Shown piece by piece: positions 48,901 through 62,500 of a stretch of 64,000 nt of DNA (within the stretch, counting starts at the first letter, position 1; each line of letters begins with the position of its first letter). The notes under the pieces were generated by a model. That model ran no database searches and had not been told where the DNA came from. It saw only the letters and a list, made by a program, of their open reading frames with translations. Origin of the DNA: Phoebastria nigripes (lineage: Eukaryota; Chordata; Aves; Procellariiformes; Diomedeidae); NCBI GenBank assembly GCA_035582835.1, contig JAYKAV010003443.1, forward strand, positions 572,510-636,509, given 5' to 3'. A program made the position numbers and the translations under genes.

Positions 48901-51900
48901 AAAAAAAATAGCCAAGTGAATCAATACAAGTCAAGAGGTAGAATAGCCTTCAATAAAGCATTAGCAGGAAATAACAGATGGAGGTTGGAATAGGAGAGGG
49001 TAGGAAATGATAGATGTGGGAGTTATATCAACTGAAAAACAGTTGAGACTTTGTGGGTAGTACTAAAACTACCTTTGCTATTTTATTTTGTATACGAAGG
49101 TAAAAATCAAAACTCCAATCTAAATGTAACCACCCTCTACATATAATAAATCAGTACATACAAAACCAGATTTATTTTCTGGTGTTAGAGAAAAAAAAAA
49201 AGTAGAAAAATTGGGGGGAAACAATACAAAAGGATAAAAAGGTAACTTCAACCTTCTGTTTTAAATAATCACTCTGGCTGTACAGTTTTCAGGCATAAGC
49301 ATGTCTTGCTGCTTTTACACCCTAAATACCTACCACTCTCTGAGCACTATACAAATCATGAAATGTCTCAGAACATTAACACAAGATGAAAAACCATTTA
49401 AGTCACTCTATCTTCCAAACATCAGAAAGAATCTACTGTCACGTGTTGAGAGCTCTCGATGGGGAGAGTAGAGAATACAAGAACTAATCCATGGAGAGAC
49501 CTAAGAGCATCTCATGGTTTTAAAAATATTTTTATTTATTTAATAATTTTTCCGACATTTTCCCTAGAAATTGTGAACCATGAGGCATGGCTACATAAAC
49601 ACATCACTGCAAGTTACTGCAGCAGTACAGTACCTATGCTGTAGTATCTGCCCATTTTCATAGACATGATAACTTTCCCTGTGTTAAATTTGTAAGAGTA
49701 ACTACGTGACATCTGCTGCAGGATAAGCTCATTCCTGAAAAGTTAATAATAAGAAAATAACTAAGAAAATAACAAGTCTCTGTAGGTCTACTCTCTGAGT
49801 CCTTATTTATATTTCTGTTTTCAGATTGTATTTCTGGATAGAAATAGAAGTCCACATAAGCATTTTATTGTCATATGCTATTTTTTGTCTGAGGTTTTGA
49901 CAACATAAATTATGGATGAACATATAATCTCTAGGTGAGCTTTAGGTCTCTCTGCATCATCTTTGTATCGTTTAAATGTTATCTGCTTCAAAATGTTGGG
50001 TTTGAATGGAGTTGTACAATGTTTGTCCCCTTGTATTTAGTGTTGGAACCGATACTGAAGGGAGGGGAATTGCAAGGCTTTAAGTCCAAAAGATCGATAC
50101 TTTCCTTCAAGATTCAGGACATCCACATTTTAGAAGAGAGCACAGACAAACAAGTTTCCAGAGCGCTCCTGTCTATCCCATTCTTCTGAGATGAGGTATA
50201 ATTACAGCATGTGGTAGGGAGTTGTAACTAGCTGCAAACAGCNAGCCAAGCAAACACACACTAGAGAAATTTCCTGAATAATTTCTCTCTGGGACTCAAA
50301 AATATGCCTTCATGGATCTGGTGCAGGAGCTGTCTTCAGTTTCCAGGAGGCATTTTCAACTTAACTTATGAGTTATATTTAATTTTGTAATATGTACACA
50401 AGGTACCGGTCCATCTCTTAACCTGTTGATGTCTCAGCCTCCCACAAGACTTCAAAGCAGAAATCAGCCTCTGACTGTAACTCGGACAAAGACGTATCTG
50501 CTGAGATTGCAGAAAAGAATGCCAAGGAGAGAAAGTGCAAATTATTATTAAGTCCTGTGAAACCCATCCTCTCTTCTTCCCCTTGGTTCCATTAGTGAGG
50601 TCACACTAATGTACCTGTGGTAACACATTCCTTTCCATAGCAGCACCTTATGGTACCCTGGTAAGCAATAAGAATACTTTGCTGTTAATTGAAATGAAAA
50701 AGGAAGACATTTTGAAAGAATAGATCTTTTGCCAAAGCACAAATATGAGAAATTGAAAAGTGAATACAGAAAAAGAGATAATGAAGTATAAATCTAATAT
50801 CTAAATGTTCTCACATTTCAAATATGATCCACCAGATAAGTTCTCTGTTAAAAAATGTTTACCTAAATGAAATTACATTCTAACAACTTCTTTTAACAGA
50901 TCCTCACCAATATAATATTAATAGCTAATATCATGATAATTTTCTTTTAAAATAATACTACAGCATTCCATCTTGATTAGATTTCAATTTACCTTTATAG
51001 CTAAAATGACCCACACTTACTCAAATTGTCTTTTATAGACATAATGTCAAGGAATATATACACTTCTGCTATAAGCCAAATACCTTGTTATAGACTTTTA
51101 CTGCTCTTATTTATTTCTACTTCTCAGTCTTCACTTACCACATCCAGGATACACAACTCTTCTGTACCTAAGACCAGAAAGTCTTCAGTATTTTCAATNC
51201 TTGGTGATATGAGACTGACTAAGTTTATTATCAAAACCATGACAACAGAGAGGATCACCTTCACCAAACAATTATAAATCTAGAGTTGAAAGCTCCACTA
51301 CCTTGGGCATCAAACCAAGATCCACTGCTAATTTGCAGGAGAAAGAGTTTATACTACTTAAGCAGAAGCAGGATTTGATTAAAANAAATGTTGAATTTGA
51401 TTGTTTCAAACAGGTGACTCTTTAAGATGCTAAGTGAACGCCTTTCACCTTTTCCCCTTCCAAAAATTATTAAGCAACCTTATAAGTATATTCCATTCAC
51501 ATGTATCAGAGATTTTCCAAATCACTTTTCTTTTTTGGAAAAATTGCCTATAAAATTATTTTCCATTACTCAAACATATTTCAAACAGCAGGCTGGCATT
51601 TAAGATTTGAGTAAATCACATTTTTTACATTAAAGGTGAATAAAGAAGCATTTCACATTGCTTAGGGGACAAGTAGTTTGAACTTCAGCGACCCTCAGAT
51701 GAGGTCTTTTGATAAATTCATTAAAACTGGCAATCATCATTTGGTCATTTAGTATCATAACAAAATTTTTCAAACTGTGGCCCTGTTTAAAGCAGTTTCA
51801 ATCAGTTTTAGCAAAGACTAGCTAGAAGAACCCAATTTTAACCTCATTTTTTATTTCTGAACAATCTCTCATTTTTAGGCAACTGAATTTGCCACCATTC

Positions 51901-52550
51901 TTTTAATGAAAAAAAGAAAAATGAAAAATATACAAGAGACTCCTTCTGAGAAGAGAGCATGTTCGTTGCAAATAGTATTCCAGTTATTCTGATGCAGAAC
52001 CACCGTAATTATTTTAACTATAATTAAAAGTTCCAAGCAATGGAAAAACAGGGATATAAAACTTTTCAATGTTGGTAAGAATAAAGCATGACNTACTCGC
52101 TTCTGATCCCCATAACCAGCATCGTAATCACTCTATTCAGAATGTAAAAATCATCTGGTTGCTGTTTTTTCTAATGAAAACTTCCAAATTAAGTGTAACN
52201 ATATGGGGCAGGTGCTGATATCAAAGTGAAACTTCCAAGCCTTTACATTCTCAAAAAAACCTTTATCTTATATTTTGCCTGGAACAAGATAGCATAGGAA
52301 ACCAANTCTTATAACCAAAGCTCTGCTTTGCCATCTGTATGCAATAANGGAACTCGGAGAACCATGGGAAGAAAAGCAAAAATGCCAAGATCTGGAGTTA
52401 GGAAATTGTGTACAAGAAACTAGCCTTAAATACGTATTATCTAAATATTCCACTCATACTCACTTCAAATGTATGAGTTTAGAGTGCTGCGAGCTGGGTT
52501 CACATTTTTCAATTACTAGTTAAAATACAGTTCCAAATATTTTACGCATA
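45904..52550. other. Unique AT-rich sequence, no gene seen
   Basis: No gene, RNA or repeat family recognised in about 6.6 kb. It has small local duplications (for example a 12-bp unit twice at 47981-48004), a C-run near 47088-47098 and A-runs near 48598-48611 and 49189-49201. Confidence 0.6.
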
Positions 52551-52587
52551 CCCCCCCTCCCCCCCCCAAAAAAAAAAAAAAAAAAAA
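52551..52587 (+). repeat. C-run passing into poly-A
   Basis: Sixteen cytosines with one T (52551-52567) are followed directly by twenty adenines. The same C-then-A order is seen at 37470. Confidence 0.9.
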
Positions 52588-54593
52588 GTGATATTTCCAT
52601 CTTTTATTTCAAAGCAGAAGAGCTAGAGGGAAAAGTTGACAGTGTTAGCTGTGGTTACTCAGGTTCAAATGTTTTTACACATTCAATATTGCTTTTTTCT
52701 TGTTGGCTGAATTCTTTGCCCCTCTAAATTGCGGGACATAGCAGCAAAATGGGAAGAGGCAGGGAAGGGAAAGAATATTACACCTGCATGCTGTTGATGC
52801 AGGAGCACCCTGCTTCACCCATCATCTGTACTNCAGTGTCTTTATGATCACAGACTCTTAGCTCTTCTAGAGTAAATGCCTTATTCTATTACGTTATTCT
52901 TCTGGGAATACACTGCTCTATCCTGTAAAAAAAACATATTTCCAATCTCATTAGCCATCATCAATCACGTCCTTAGTTCAGTGGGTAAATGTTTGCAATC
53001 ATTGGAAAATCTGCTAAATGAAGTCAACAGAGTTCATTTAAAATTAAATAAATAAATTATAAAAAAGCAGGTGTGAATATTTCAGGTACCTGAATAGGTT
53101 GATTACATTATAGAATGATAGGATGATCTTCCTAGTACCATAAAATCATCAGGCAGTCATGAAACTCAGTTAATACATCGATATATTAGAAAACATCTTA
53201 CTAACACCCCATAGTATCAGCCAGCCCTAAGCACAATCAAATAAGAATGCAGAAGGTGGCTGTCATGCTAAAGACATATCAGAGGCAAGATGGAGAAAAG
53301 GTCCTGGAGGTTTTATCCCTCCCAGATGAAAACCTCTTCCTACCTCCATCTTCCATAATAAGCAAAATACNAATCAGTGACTTCGACTGCAGCTGTGATC
53401 AGGAGTTGGGAAGACTCTCTTGTACAAAGGCTTTAAATCTCCTTTTAACTGTTACACTCAGTAAAATTGTCATACTGTACGAAATCAAAGTAGCACAGGA
53501 ACCAATAGCAAACAATTCTTTCTTTAGAAGTCCTTATATACTTACCATCCAAGCATTTTAAGTGGGGATTCTGTAAGAAAGTTTCCAAAGCTTAATGGCA
53601 TTAAAAAAATTTTTGTAATGCATTTAGAAAATGGATGAAAAAAAACAATTACTGGAATACTACTAGTAATTGTAAGAACAGGCTAGTATTAGATTTAGTA
53701 AGCTGATCTTAACTAAACATGACAATAAGCAGAAATTGAAGGTCACACATACAAGATGACTGTATTTTAGAAAGTAATGCCCGAGAAAAAGGCTGAAAGG
53801 TTACAAGGAAAAATAATTGAACATGAGTTCTATGTTGTGCCTACAATGCAGTGCCTACAAGCAGTAAGGCAGTCTATGGATAGTAGTAAGGCAATCCATG
53901 GATTTCCAAGTCAAATTAGAATGCTGTTGTTGCAAGCTTCATCTTAAAAACATTCGCAACCTGGGTAGATGAACCCCTAGCCTTGGATAAATGCATGGTG
54001 CTTTATTTTTGAGCTCTCTTTTGCTTTATGCACACTGCCTGAAATCGTTTATACCTGGATTTAAATTTAACTTCAACATTAATACATCTTGTGCTATTTT
54101 GTCCTGTCTTGTCTAATGTAATCAACAGCATGGGTCTTTCATCATTGTCACTTCGTCTCCAGCATGCAGGGAATGCTCAGCAAACAGGTTTCTGGAAACT
54201 TGCTTATTGTATATCACCTCTGACTCTAGCTTCTTATAAAGCAGACAGACAACGTAAATTTGCAGGGTTTTTTCTTATATATTTATCACCAAAAAATGTC
54301 AAAATCACCATTATATTCATACTGCAATTTCCATACTTTCTGTGATTTACAGATTGATATAAGCTCAAAGAATCACTCTTAAGAGAGGTAACTCTTTAAA
54401 ACACACAGTTCTGTTCATGCTGGATAATGATTCTGTTCCTACATCAATCATCTGTAGAAAGTTTATACCAAAATGTTATGGCACATTGTCATCACTGTAG
54501 GATATTAGAATATATTCAGTTCTTTAGAGTTTAGACAAACTTAAATATACTAACAATGCACATCACATTTCAAAGTCATCATTTAAACATTGC
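52588..54593. other. Unique AT-rich sequence, no gene seen
   Basis: Contains the small duplication at 53863-53906. The plus frame at 53247-53561 (104 residues, one n) has no recognisable domain or flanking splice pair. Confidence 0.55.
53863..53906 (+). repeat. 22-bp tandem duplication
   Basis: AGTAAGGCAGTCTATGGATA at 53863 recurs with two or three changes at 53885. Just upstream GTGCCTACAA also occurs twice (about 53837 and 53851), so the area has seen repeated local slippage. Confidence 0.75.
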
Positions 54594-54666
54594 AGGTGAA
54601 ACCCTGGACCCATTTAAAGTCAATGGCAAAACTCCCACTGACCTCAGGAGAAGTCAGATCCTGTCC
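54594..54666 (+). mobile_element. Old amniote interspersed repeat, near-palindromic type
   Basis: GGTGAAACCCTGGACCCATT is followed by AAAGTCAATGGCAAAACTCC, CACTGACCTCAGGAG and TCAGATCCTGTCC. This matches a sequence common in reptiles and birds in which a GTGAAATCCTGGCCCC arm is followed by its near reverse complement around GTCAATGG / TTGAC. The second arm here is degraded but readable. Family name not assigned. Confidence 0.55.
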
Positions 54667-55230
54667 TTTATTGCTGCCTTTATTCATTTTTGCCAACCAA
54701 ATGACAAATTATTAATAAATGCACAGGATATTACTTAGTCTAAGCAGAGCTGGTAAGAACTAGAAAAGAAGCTTTTCAAATACATTATACATGAATCAAG
54801 CTGTTATCTTCCGAACAATTTGTTCAATGAGTTGGCATTCAACCAGATAGAGATGGTCAAATACTGCAAAAGACTATTCCTGAATAATTTATTTAATGAA
54901 TAACAGCTGCTTTGGGAAGATAATGTATTCTGTGAGTAATACTCAACAGCTTACAGCCAAAAGTGTTTTATTCAACATTAATTACTGTTGTTTTGTTTTG
55001 GGGAAGCATAGAAGTATTGTAAGGTTTTGTTTATTTTGCTTTGATCTTCCATCACTGCACAGTTACCAGCATTTGTGCTATAGTACACAAATAACAACCA
55101 CCTGACTTTTGTTAAATTTAGTTTCACATTCCTTCAGCATGTAGGATTTGTTAACTTTCATCTAAACAAATGAAGTGACATTTTAACATTCTGTGTATCA
55201 CCAATTCAAGCAGTAAGTTTTGTGAGATTT

Positions 55231-55277
55231 AAAAAAAAAAAAACAAAAAAAAAAAAACAAAAAACCAAAAAAAACCC
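55231..55277 (+). repeat. A-rich simple repeat with C interruptions
   Basis: Two 13-base adenine runs and shorter ones, separated by single or double C. Confidence 0.9.
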
Positions 55278-55854
55278 TCCAGTCTCCAAGCAAGTTGACT
55301 ATAGATAGCGTTGCCATATTCATGTTTCCTTCAACAGCTGTCTATTAAGTCCATATTACAATTTTCTATAAATTTGTTTGTTTGGTTTTTTTTTTTTTTT
55401 TTCTTCCAAACTGTATTAAGTAATTTACATAAACAGCTGCTATGTTCAATCTCCTGTCCTAGGAGAATTCCATTATTGTCACAAAAGCATGGAAATAAAC
55501 CATGTGTAGTTTTAAGCACTGTTTCCTCCCTTAGAGAGATTTTAAGCAAGTCTTCACCTCTCTAAGTCAGAGTTATGCTATTGGCAGTTCCTTAACATTA
55601 TGGCATCCATGCCCTTGACATCTTTGCTCCACCAGACATAGGCAAGAATTTTGCCATTCTCATAACTAAGAGGTATCACAAGCCACACATTCCAGCCTTC
55701 TTTCAGACCCTCCGAGCTAGCCTTAATGCACTTAGCTTCTTACATGAAGTCTTTAACCCATTATATCAATACTACATACAAAACACAAACAGCTCATCAA
55801 AACCATGAGGAAACTGCAGGAGAACATGAAGAAAACCAAGAGAGGAGTACATTT

Positions 55855-55857
<3 letters not shown>

Positions 55858-55914
<57 letters not shown>
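55858..55914 (+). repeat. 57-base poly-T tract
   Basis: Uninterrupted thymine run, the longest homopolymer in the window. Read on the minus strand it could be the tail of a retrocopy, but the sequence at 55915-56100 has no poly(A) signal and no coding match that I can see. Confidence 0.95.
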
Positions 55915-55917
<3 letters not shown>

Positions 55918-56159
55918 TTGTTTGTGTTGTATAGCAGCAGGATAACTATGCATGATGAGGTACTGGTGTAATTTCTCACATCTTATATATGCAATACTTT
56001 TTAGGCTGAGTGTATACGTCATGTCTACTGGTCTCAGGCTGGAAACGTAATATGTACCTATGTGGATGCTCATGGGTACATCTGCACTAGCCACAAGGAA
56101 TAGTACTTTTTAAATGAAAGATAACTTGTGATTTGGAAATCTAACTTTCCTCCGCAGTA

Positions 56160-56520
56160 GTAGAAAGTTTAGTCTACCTTGAAGCCCCTCCAAGTGAGCG
56201 AGTCTGCATGGAACACTGGAGTCAATCACACAGGTGCTGTCCCTGTCCTACCTGGGTGGGCAGTCGCTTGCTTTTTGCTGGGGAGGGGGTAGTCCAACAG
56301 CTGCTGCCTTCCCTCACCNGGAAGTATCCTCATCTAGCTGCTCTCTAAATTAACCGCAAAGTCACAGCCCATACTACCGCTTCCCTGCTGAGGCCAGAGA
56401 TGATCCATCTTCACTCTGCTTCTGGTAGGCAAATTGTAGTTTCAGCTGTGACGTTCAGCACCACCGGTCATGTACGGCAGGAGCCCGCTCCCCTGGAAGG
56501 GAGGAGAGGAAGAAAACCAT
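56160..56520. other. GC-raised patch, origin unknown
   Basis: Roughly 53% GC in AT-rich surroundings, with G-runs near 56279-56290. It contains two undetermined bases nearby (56320, 56570). No domain-bearing frame and no recognised repeat. Confidence 0.35.
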
Positions 56521-59500
56521 CAGCAAGTCGCTAGCTGAGACAGTGTCTCACTTACCCTGCCACTGCTCNGGTTAAATGAAGCTTGTGGCACAATGAATAG
56601 ACTTCTAGCTACAGAGGTAGATCTGGCAATGCTGCTCTGCAGCTGAAATTCTTTTTCCAGGGTAAAACTTGCTGGGTTTTCTGATAATGTTGNTTCATCC
56701 TTCACGTGATTTTTAACAAACAATGATTTAGCTTATTGTAATAAATTTGGGGAAAAATCAGATTTGTATTCCTAGCACAAATGCATATATGTGCATTATG
56801 ACATTATTCAATATCTGTAAGCTTTAAAGCTTTTCAATAACCTAATTACAGGCTTCACTTATTATCTGAAATAACACAATTATTTTTTTGTTAGGTTAGA
56901 AAGTTCTTGCAAAATACAACTTACACAGTTTTTAACTAACACAGGTAATTTTTTCACTTTTAATACATTTTCAAATTGATTGGCTCAGAACCTTATGTGC
57001 AAATGGAATCTAAAATTTGAAAATACAAAATATTATCTCAGAGGCTTTTTAAGAAAAAATGAGCTCTTAGTAAATGTGCATTATGGTGCAGTCTTCAATC
57101 ATACCAGTTTATTTTTACTTTTTTTTCTGACAGACTCCTATCTCTTTCAGTACACTAATTAAATATAGAGGGTACTGAGTAGTGTGCAAAGTATTGCATT
57201 TTTAACAAAGATATGTCTTGAATTTGTCATTTAGAAAAAATAATGAATGACAAACTAGATGTTGTTATTTAAAATGTCCGTTATGAGTTTTAACTCGCTC
57301 CTTTTTAGTCACTAGCGTTCCCTGCTCTTGTTTCCAAGACATACATTACACTTTGACTATCTGATTTTTATTATCATTAAAAGGAAAATAAAACAATAAA
57401 TATAACCTGTTTCCATCACAATCCCCAAATTAAATGTCTCTTTTGAGAGAAATTAGCAAAATTGTGCTTAGAAAGGTTATTTCTGGTTACAGCACATTTC
57501 TTTTGAGAACCCAGATCAAAATATATTAGCTACAAAATGAATTCTGTTTTGGTGAATAAATCAACACAAGTTACACATGGCAGAATAATTTAGAATAAAG
57601 ATGGGAAAGTGATTCATTTTTGTATTTTCACAGATACCTTGTTTATGAACAAGCAAATCTAATTAAAAAAAAGAGCAAAGCCCTCGCAAGGGGAAAAAAT
57701 ATTGAGAAATTGTCTAGAGACAGGTAAATTAATTAAAATTACATTAAATCCACTATTTCATTTAGTTCTTTGAGTTATACGTGCATCTCCTCTTCAGGAA
57801 TAGTTAGTATAAATGATTTTGATATTTGACAGGAGAAACTGTTACTATCTTATTTTGCAAAAGAGTTTGAAATATATAACCTCTAAGCAATGTCTGTCAA
57901 ATTTCCTTTTACCCCCAAGCCTGGAGTCTCAATAATGTCATCACAAAATGTAGAAGCAGTGATCTGCCCTATAGAAAGAAAAGACAAAGGAATTTCAAAA
58001 GGTTGTTTTTTCTTGATGCTAAATCANTGCTTCTTGTTACCTTATTGCTGTTTGCTTCTGGAAAGGGATGAGATAACAGTTTGAGATAAAATGCAAGTGC
58101 TGGATTCAGGTTTTTGATGAAGAAGATAGATTGGAGTCATGAGTTTGTTTCTAGTTTCATAATTTAGAGATGACACCAACAATTCTTTAAAATGCTTTTA
58201 TATTTAAGTGGGTTTGTTTATATAAGCAATATTTAAAATATGTAAATTGTTATTCTTCAAAGATCATATAGAATTATTTCTAGGTATTCCTTGGAATATT
58301 AAACGTGTTCTGTAGACTGTGAGGCAACTGAGTGTTATATGGAATAAATAAAATAGTTGTATTATTTTCATTGTTCCTGAAATGAGCATGAAGTTTACTT
58401 TAGGGTCATGTTTTTTCTCGTTATCTGTATTTCATGTACTACCTACTGAACNTACGTACTTTCACAACAGAATTCTCCTTTTGGGATTTGTCTATAGTAT
58501 GATCTGAATCACAAGTCACAAATATATCAATTTAGTTTTGTAAAATTCAGAGACAAAAAGACATTTTCATTTTTATTATGGAAATAAATGAAACAAGAAA
58601 AAAATTACCAAAATCTGGTCATTAGACTTTCTGATTAAGCTTGACTTCTCTCTTAAGGCTGGGCCCAACTCTTCTCTCAAGATGTAACTTAACTGCAATG
58701 GCAAATATACCTGTAGGGACAGCCAGAAATTCACCCTTTATATGCAGGGAACTTNAAATTTCTCTGTGGTTTAGCATGCCAGACAAGGTGTATGCAGGAA
58801 GGCACCTGGAAGGAGAAACGGGAAAATAACTATGCTAACAGTTGCCTAGGAGGCTCTTTTCATTGACTGCAATCACGCTTATGAACACTCAGCACTTTTT
58901 TGTCAAGGTTTGAGTCAATGGTGGCAGAAGGCACTTCAGGGTTCCCAAGTGAAATTTGTCATCCTTGGGAGATACTGCCAACGTAGGTGTTGAGGAACTA
59001 GGTAACTAAGAATTAGACTCAATGAAACAGCATTGTTACTTATGCTGAATAGCAAGAAAAAAACAGCTGGAAATATGTGATTTTGATTTCTCCACCCCAA
59101 CTGCCTGAATTGAAAGGCCGCTCACCAGGGGTGCATGGAGGCTCACTGGGGGTGGGAGACAGGGAGGCAGAAATGGAGCACCAAAAACCTGTAAAAAACA
59201 AAGGAAATATCAGCATAATACAGACAAAACAACGTGTGGGCTTTTTTCCCCTCTCTTTCTTCGATAAGAGCCCTAATCAGAAAAAATCATGTTCCCTTGT
59301 GGGTTTCTTTTTAAAAAACTGAAAGACTTTAGACCAACACATCTTTTCAAGTTTCTTGGTTTTTTTCATACATTAACTATGAGGTGCCTAAACATTTTTA
59401 TTTGTGGTTAATTGATTTATTTATTCTGTTTCAGTGGAAAAATACAATTTTCATTTTATTTTGAATGTTTCATAACTCCAAACATCAGGAAAAGTTTTGG

Positions 59501-62500
59501 ATGTTTCATGAAAAGAAATCTGCTGATTATTTCACCCACTAACGTCAATTAGTGACTGATCTGATCTATGCAGGTATGAGAAAAGTGTAGAATTAAGAAA
59601 TTCAAACCTTTCAACACAATATTTTATAAAAAGTGCTGACTTTTCAAATGATTTTTGTTCTGCTAATTCAATGACAAATTCCTATTTTACTTTAATGGCA
59701 CCCTAATTTCAGTCTTCATTACATTCAAAAATATTAATGCAAAGAGCTTCATCTTACCAGTCAGCCTACGAGACACTTTTTGTTATGATCAATTAAATTT
59801 TTTAGCAAAAATAGGAATCAGCTATAGAATAAATAATTTATCGGGCTGCTACAGATAGCAGTTTTCAAGTTTTTCCATGAATATTGAAAAATAACACAAG
59901 TTTCTAAACAAACACAGGAAGAGGGAGAAAAAAACCCCAACATTCTATGGGCTGCATTGATATACCAACAATAACAACAACAAGTGAACGTGTTCTCTAT
60001 TATATGCAGAACTAATTATGCGCATTCAAGTTTATGAGAGCATCTTCAAGTAGTGCTTACAACTTTCTTTGATAAAAGATGCTGGTCAATACTTTATAGC
60101 TTCTCTGAGCTTATTTACTCCCATCAAAGTATGGAATATAAAAGATTAAACTCTTCTACTAATTACATGCCTGAAGGCACATTAACAATGCAAGTGTCAA
60201 AGCTCTGCTGAAAATTCATTTTGCATTTTTAATAAAAACTGATAGCAAGGTTTTCAATGAATCTAACTGGACAAAAAAAATAATTTGTTTCAGTAGCTTC
60301 TTTGTGAGGAGAGTGTAGAAGCCCTGAAACCTCACAAACACAAGGGTATAGGTAATTTGTGGTCTGAAAATGGACTGCTAGAAATCTTCCTGTCAAAGAA
60401 CTCACAGTGAATTTCTCCTTAATAGTTTGATGGGACAGAAAAATAACTCAGCACTAGAAATCAACANTAAATTTTTGATCAAAAACATAAATTTCAAAAC
60501 TTTCAAACAATCAAATATTCAAAATGCTACTCTTNGTTTTATGGAACAGAACTCAACTCTTATCTATTTCAAAATTTGTAGATTTTTTTCATGTCTTAAA
60601 TATCTCTCTCCTGTTTCTACCGTACCTTTTTTGACTCCTCTCTTTTCCCCTCCTGCAGCAGACAGTAATTTTCTTAACTGCACTGTGTGAAAACATGAAA
60701 TAAAAGCATTTTATAGAGTTCCTGAAAACCTTTGTAGTGTAATAGGCATCCATTGAACTTAGCCTTCTGAAGGTTAAAATATTGCAAAGATGTTTTGCCT
60801 TTTGCCATAGCTCTTATTTATCGTGATTACATATCAGCTTGTGCTGCGTTTTCAGGGAAGTGGGATGGTCAGACCTTGCCATGAGTGAAATGAGAGCTTC
60901 GTGTCTTGAACTCAGCCGCGCCAGGGATGCCAGCTCAATATTCTCTGTCAGTCAGCATGGAGTAGAGAAGCAGCCAAGGTGTAAGACACGATACAGCCTG
61001 CGACATTTTTTGTTGGTCCAAGCATAATACAGAAGGGGTCTATTGTGTGTCCATTATTTGCCAGAAAACATCCTGAGAAATTAAGCAATGTTAGATAAGA
61101 TGTCACATAAATTCTAGTTAAAATTTCCAGTTAGTTCTATCTGAACTACATTTGTAAATAATTGAATGACAGGAGTAAATTTTATTTTTTGAGCTGGAAA
61201 TACTGTCCCTTTGGATACATAGTAAAGCAAACCTAGATTATGAGGGTTTTAGCAAGTTTTTCTATCAGTATTTGACATCTGGATGTAAATGCATTACTCC
61301 CAGGTGACTTGGGATTATTTGCTTCTTTGGCTTTAGCATGACTTTATTCTAAACATACCAATGTTGATTTGAGAGGCAATTGTGTGACCTCTAAAGATAG
61401 CAATTTATGAGTGATTTATGAAAACCATCCAGAANAGTAATTTACAAAGAAATTTTGTTTTGTTTGCTTATAATGGAGGCAAGACCTTAGAGTTGCTCTT
61501 TATATCACAAAGAAGAATAAACAGCTTAATTAATTTGCTCTGTGAACACTCATGCCAAAAGATGGAAGATTTTAAAAAAAAAAAAAAGGCTAGCAAAAGC
61601 TAGCAATTATGGGCACTGATGTCAATTCTGTGATGATTTTCTGACCCATCTGCCTCTGTGATGAACCTCAACAACAGTTTAACTTGTATACGGAAGCAAT
61701 AATTTTTAAAAAGGCTTATAATTTTATTCTAGGAGGAAAATAAAACTATTTTCAATTGTCTCCTGCATCTTTAATTTTGAGAGATAGGATAAGAGCAGGG
61801 AGAACCATAGTAAGAAAAGCAGCAGATGTTTTCTTATTTAAGAGTTATGTACTAAAAACTTCCCTCAAGGGAATCACCAGCTCTACCAGTTTTGTCAAAC
61901 ACTGTCACAGAGCCAAAGTGTACCTCAACATGTCTAATCAGCCTGCAGCCTAGGAAACTGAGAAAAATCACTTCACACTTTCCTTCCACAATTCTCCTCA
62001 GATGTGACAAAACAAAGGAGGGGGGGTGGTGAAACCACAACAACAGAAAATAGAAGTGTTTCAGAAACACCAAGATGATGACTTTCTCTTTAAGTCATCA
62101 CACACATGTGTGCTTTTTCTTCAGTTGGCTTAAGAAAATTTCTAAATAAATCTCTCTCATATTGTAACAAAAAAAGACAATGTCAAGCCTGATAAAACTT
62201 TTGAAACATAAAATAATGTTATAGAAGAAACTATTTTACAGCTTGTACAAAGAAAAATCTTGTATGCAACTTCCCTTCCCATGCAACCCCCAGAGGATGA
62301 CAGATCTACAAATGTTAAGGGTCCAATNACACAGTTAGTAGTTTCCCCTTTGACTACAAAAGAGAAAAAAAAAAAATTTAGATACTCCTATATAACTATA
62401 AAACAGAATAATAAATACCTGTCACAATGACCCAAGATGTTTCTGTGGCTGGTATTTTGCCAGGAGCATGTATCTAAATCACAGTTTCTGCTAAAAATAA

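Larger units (their letters stand above)
54667..56159. other. Unique AT-rich sequence with several homopolymers
   Basis: No gene supported. Holds the A/C-rich run at 55231, a T-run at 55386-55402 and the long T-tract at 55858. Frames that cross the T-tract or its complement are artefacts. Confidence 0.6.

Noticed and set aside
55500..55600. AAGCAAGTCTTCACCTCTCTAAG-like segment recalling the MIR core.
   Set aside because: Only one short block agrees; the other core blocks are missing.
55753..56094. Minus frame containing about 19 Lys in a row.
   Set aside because: It is the translated T-tract.
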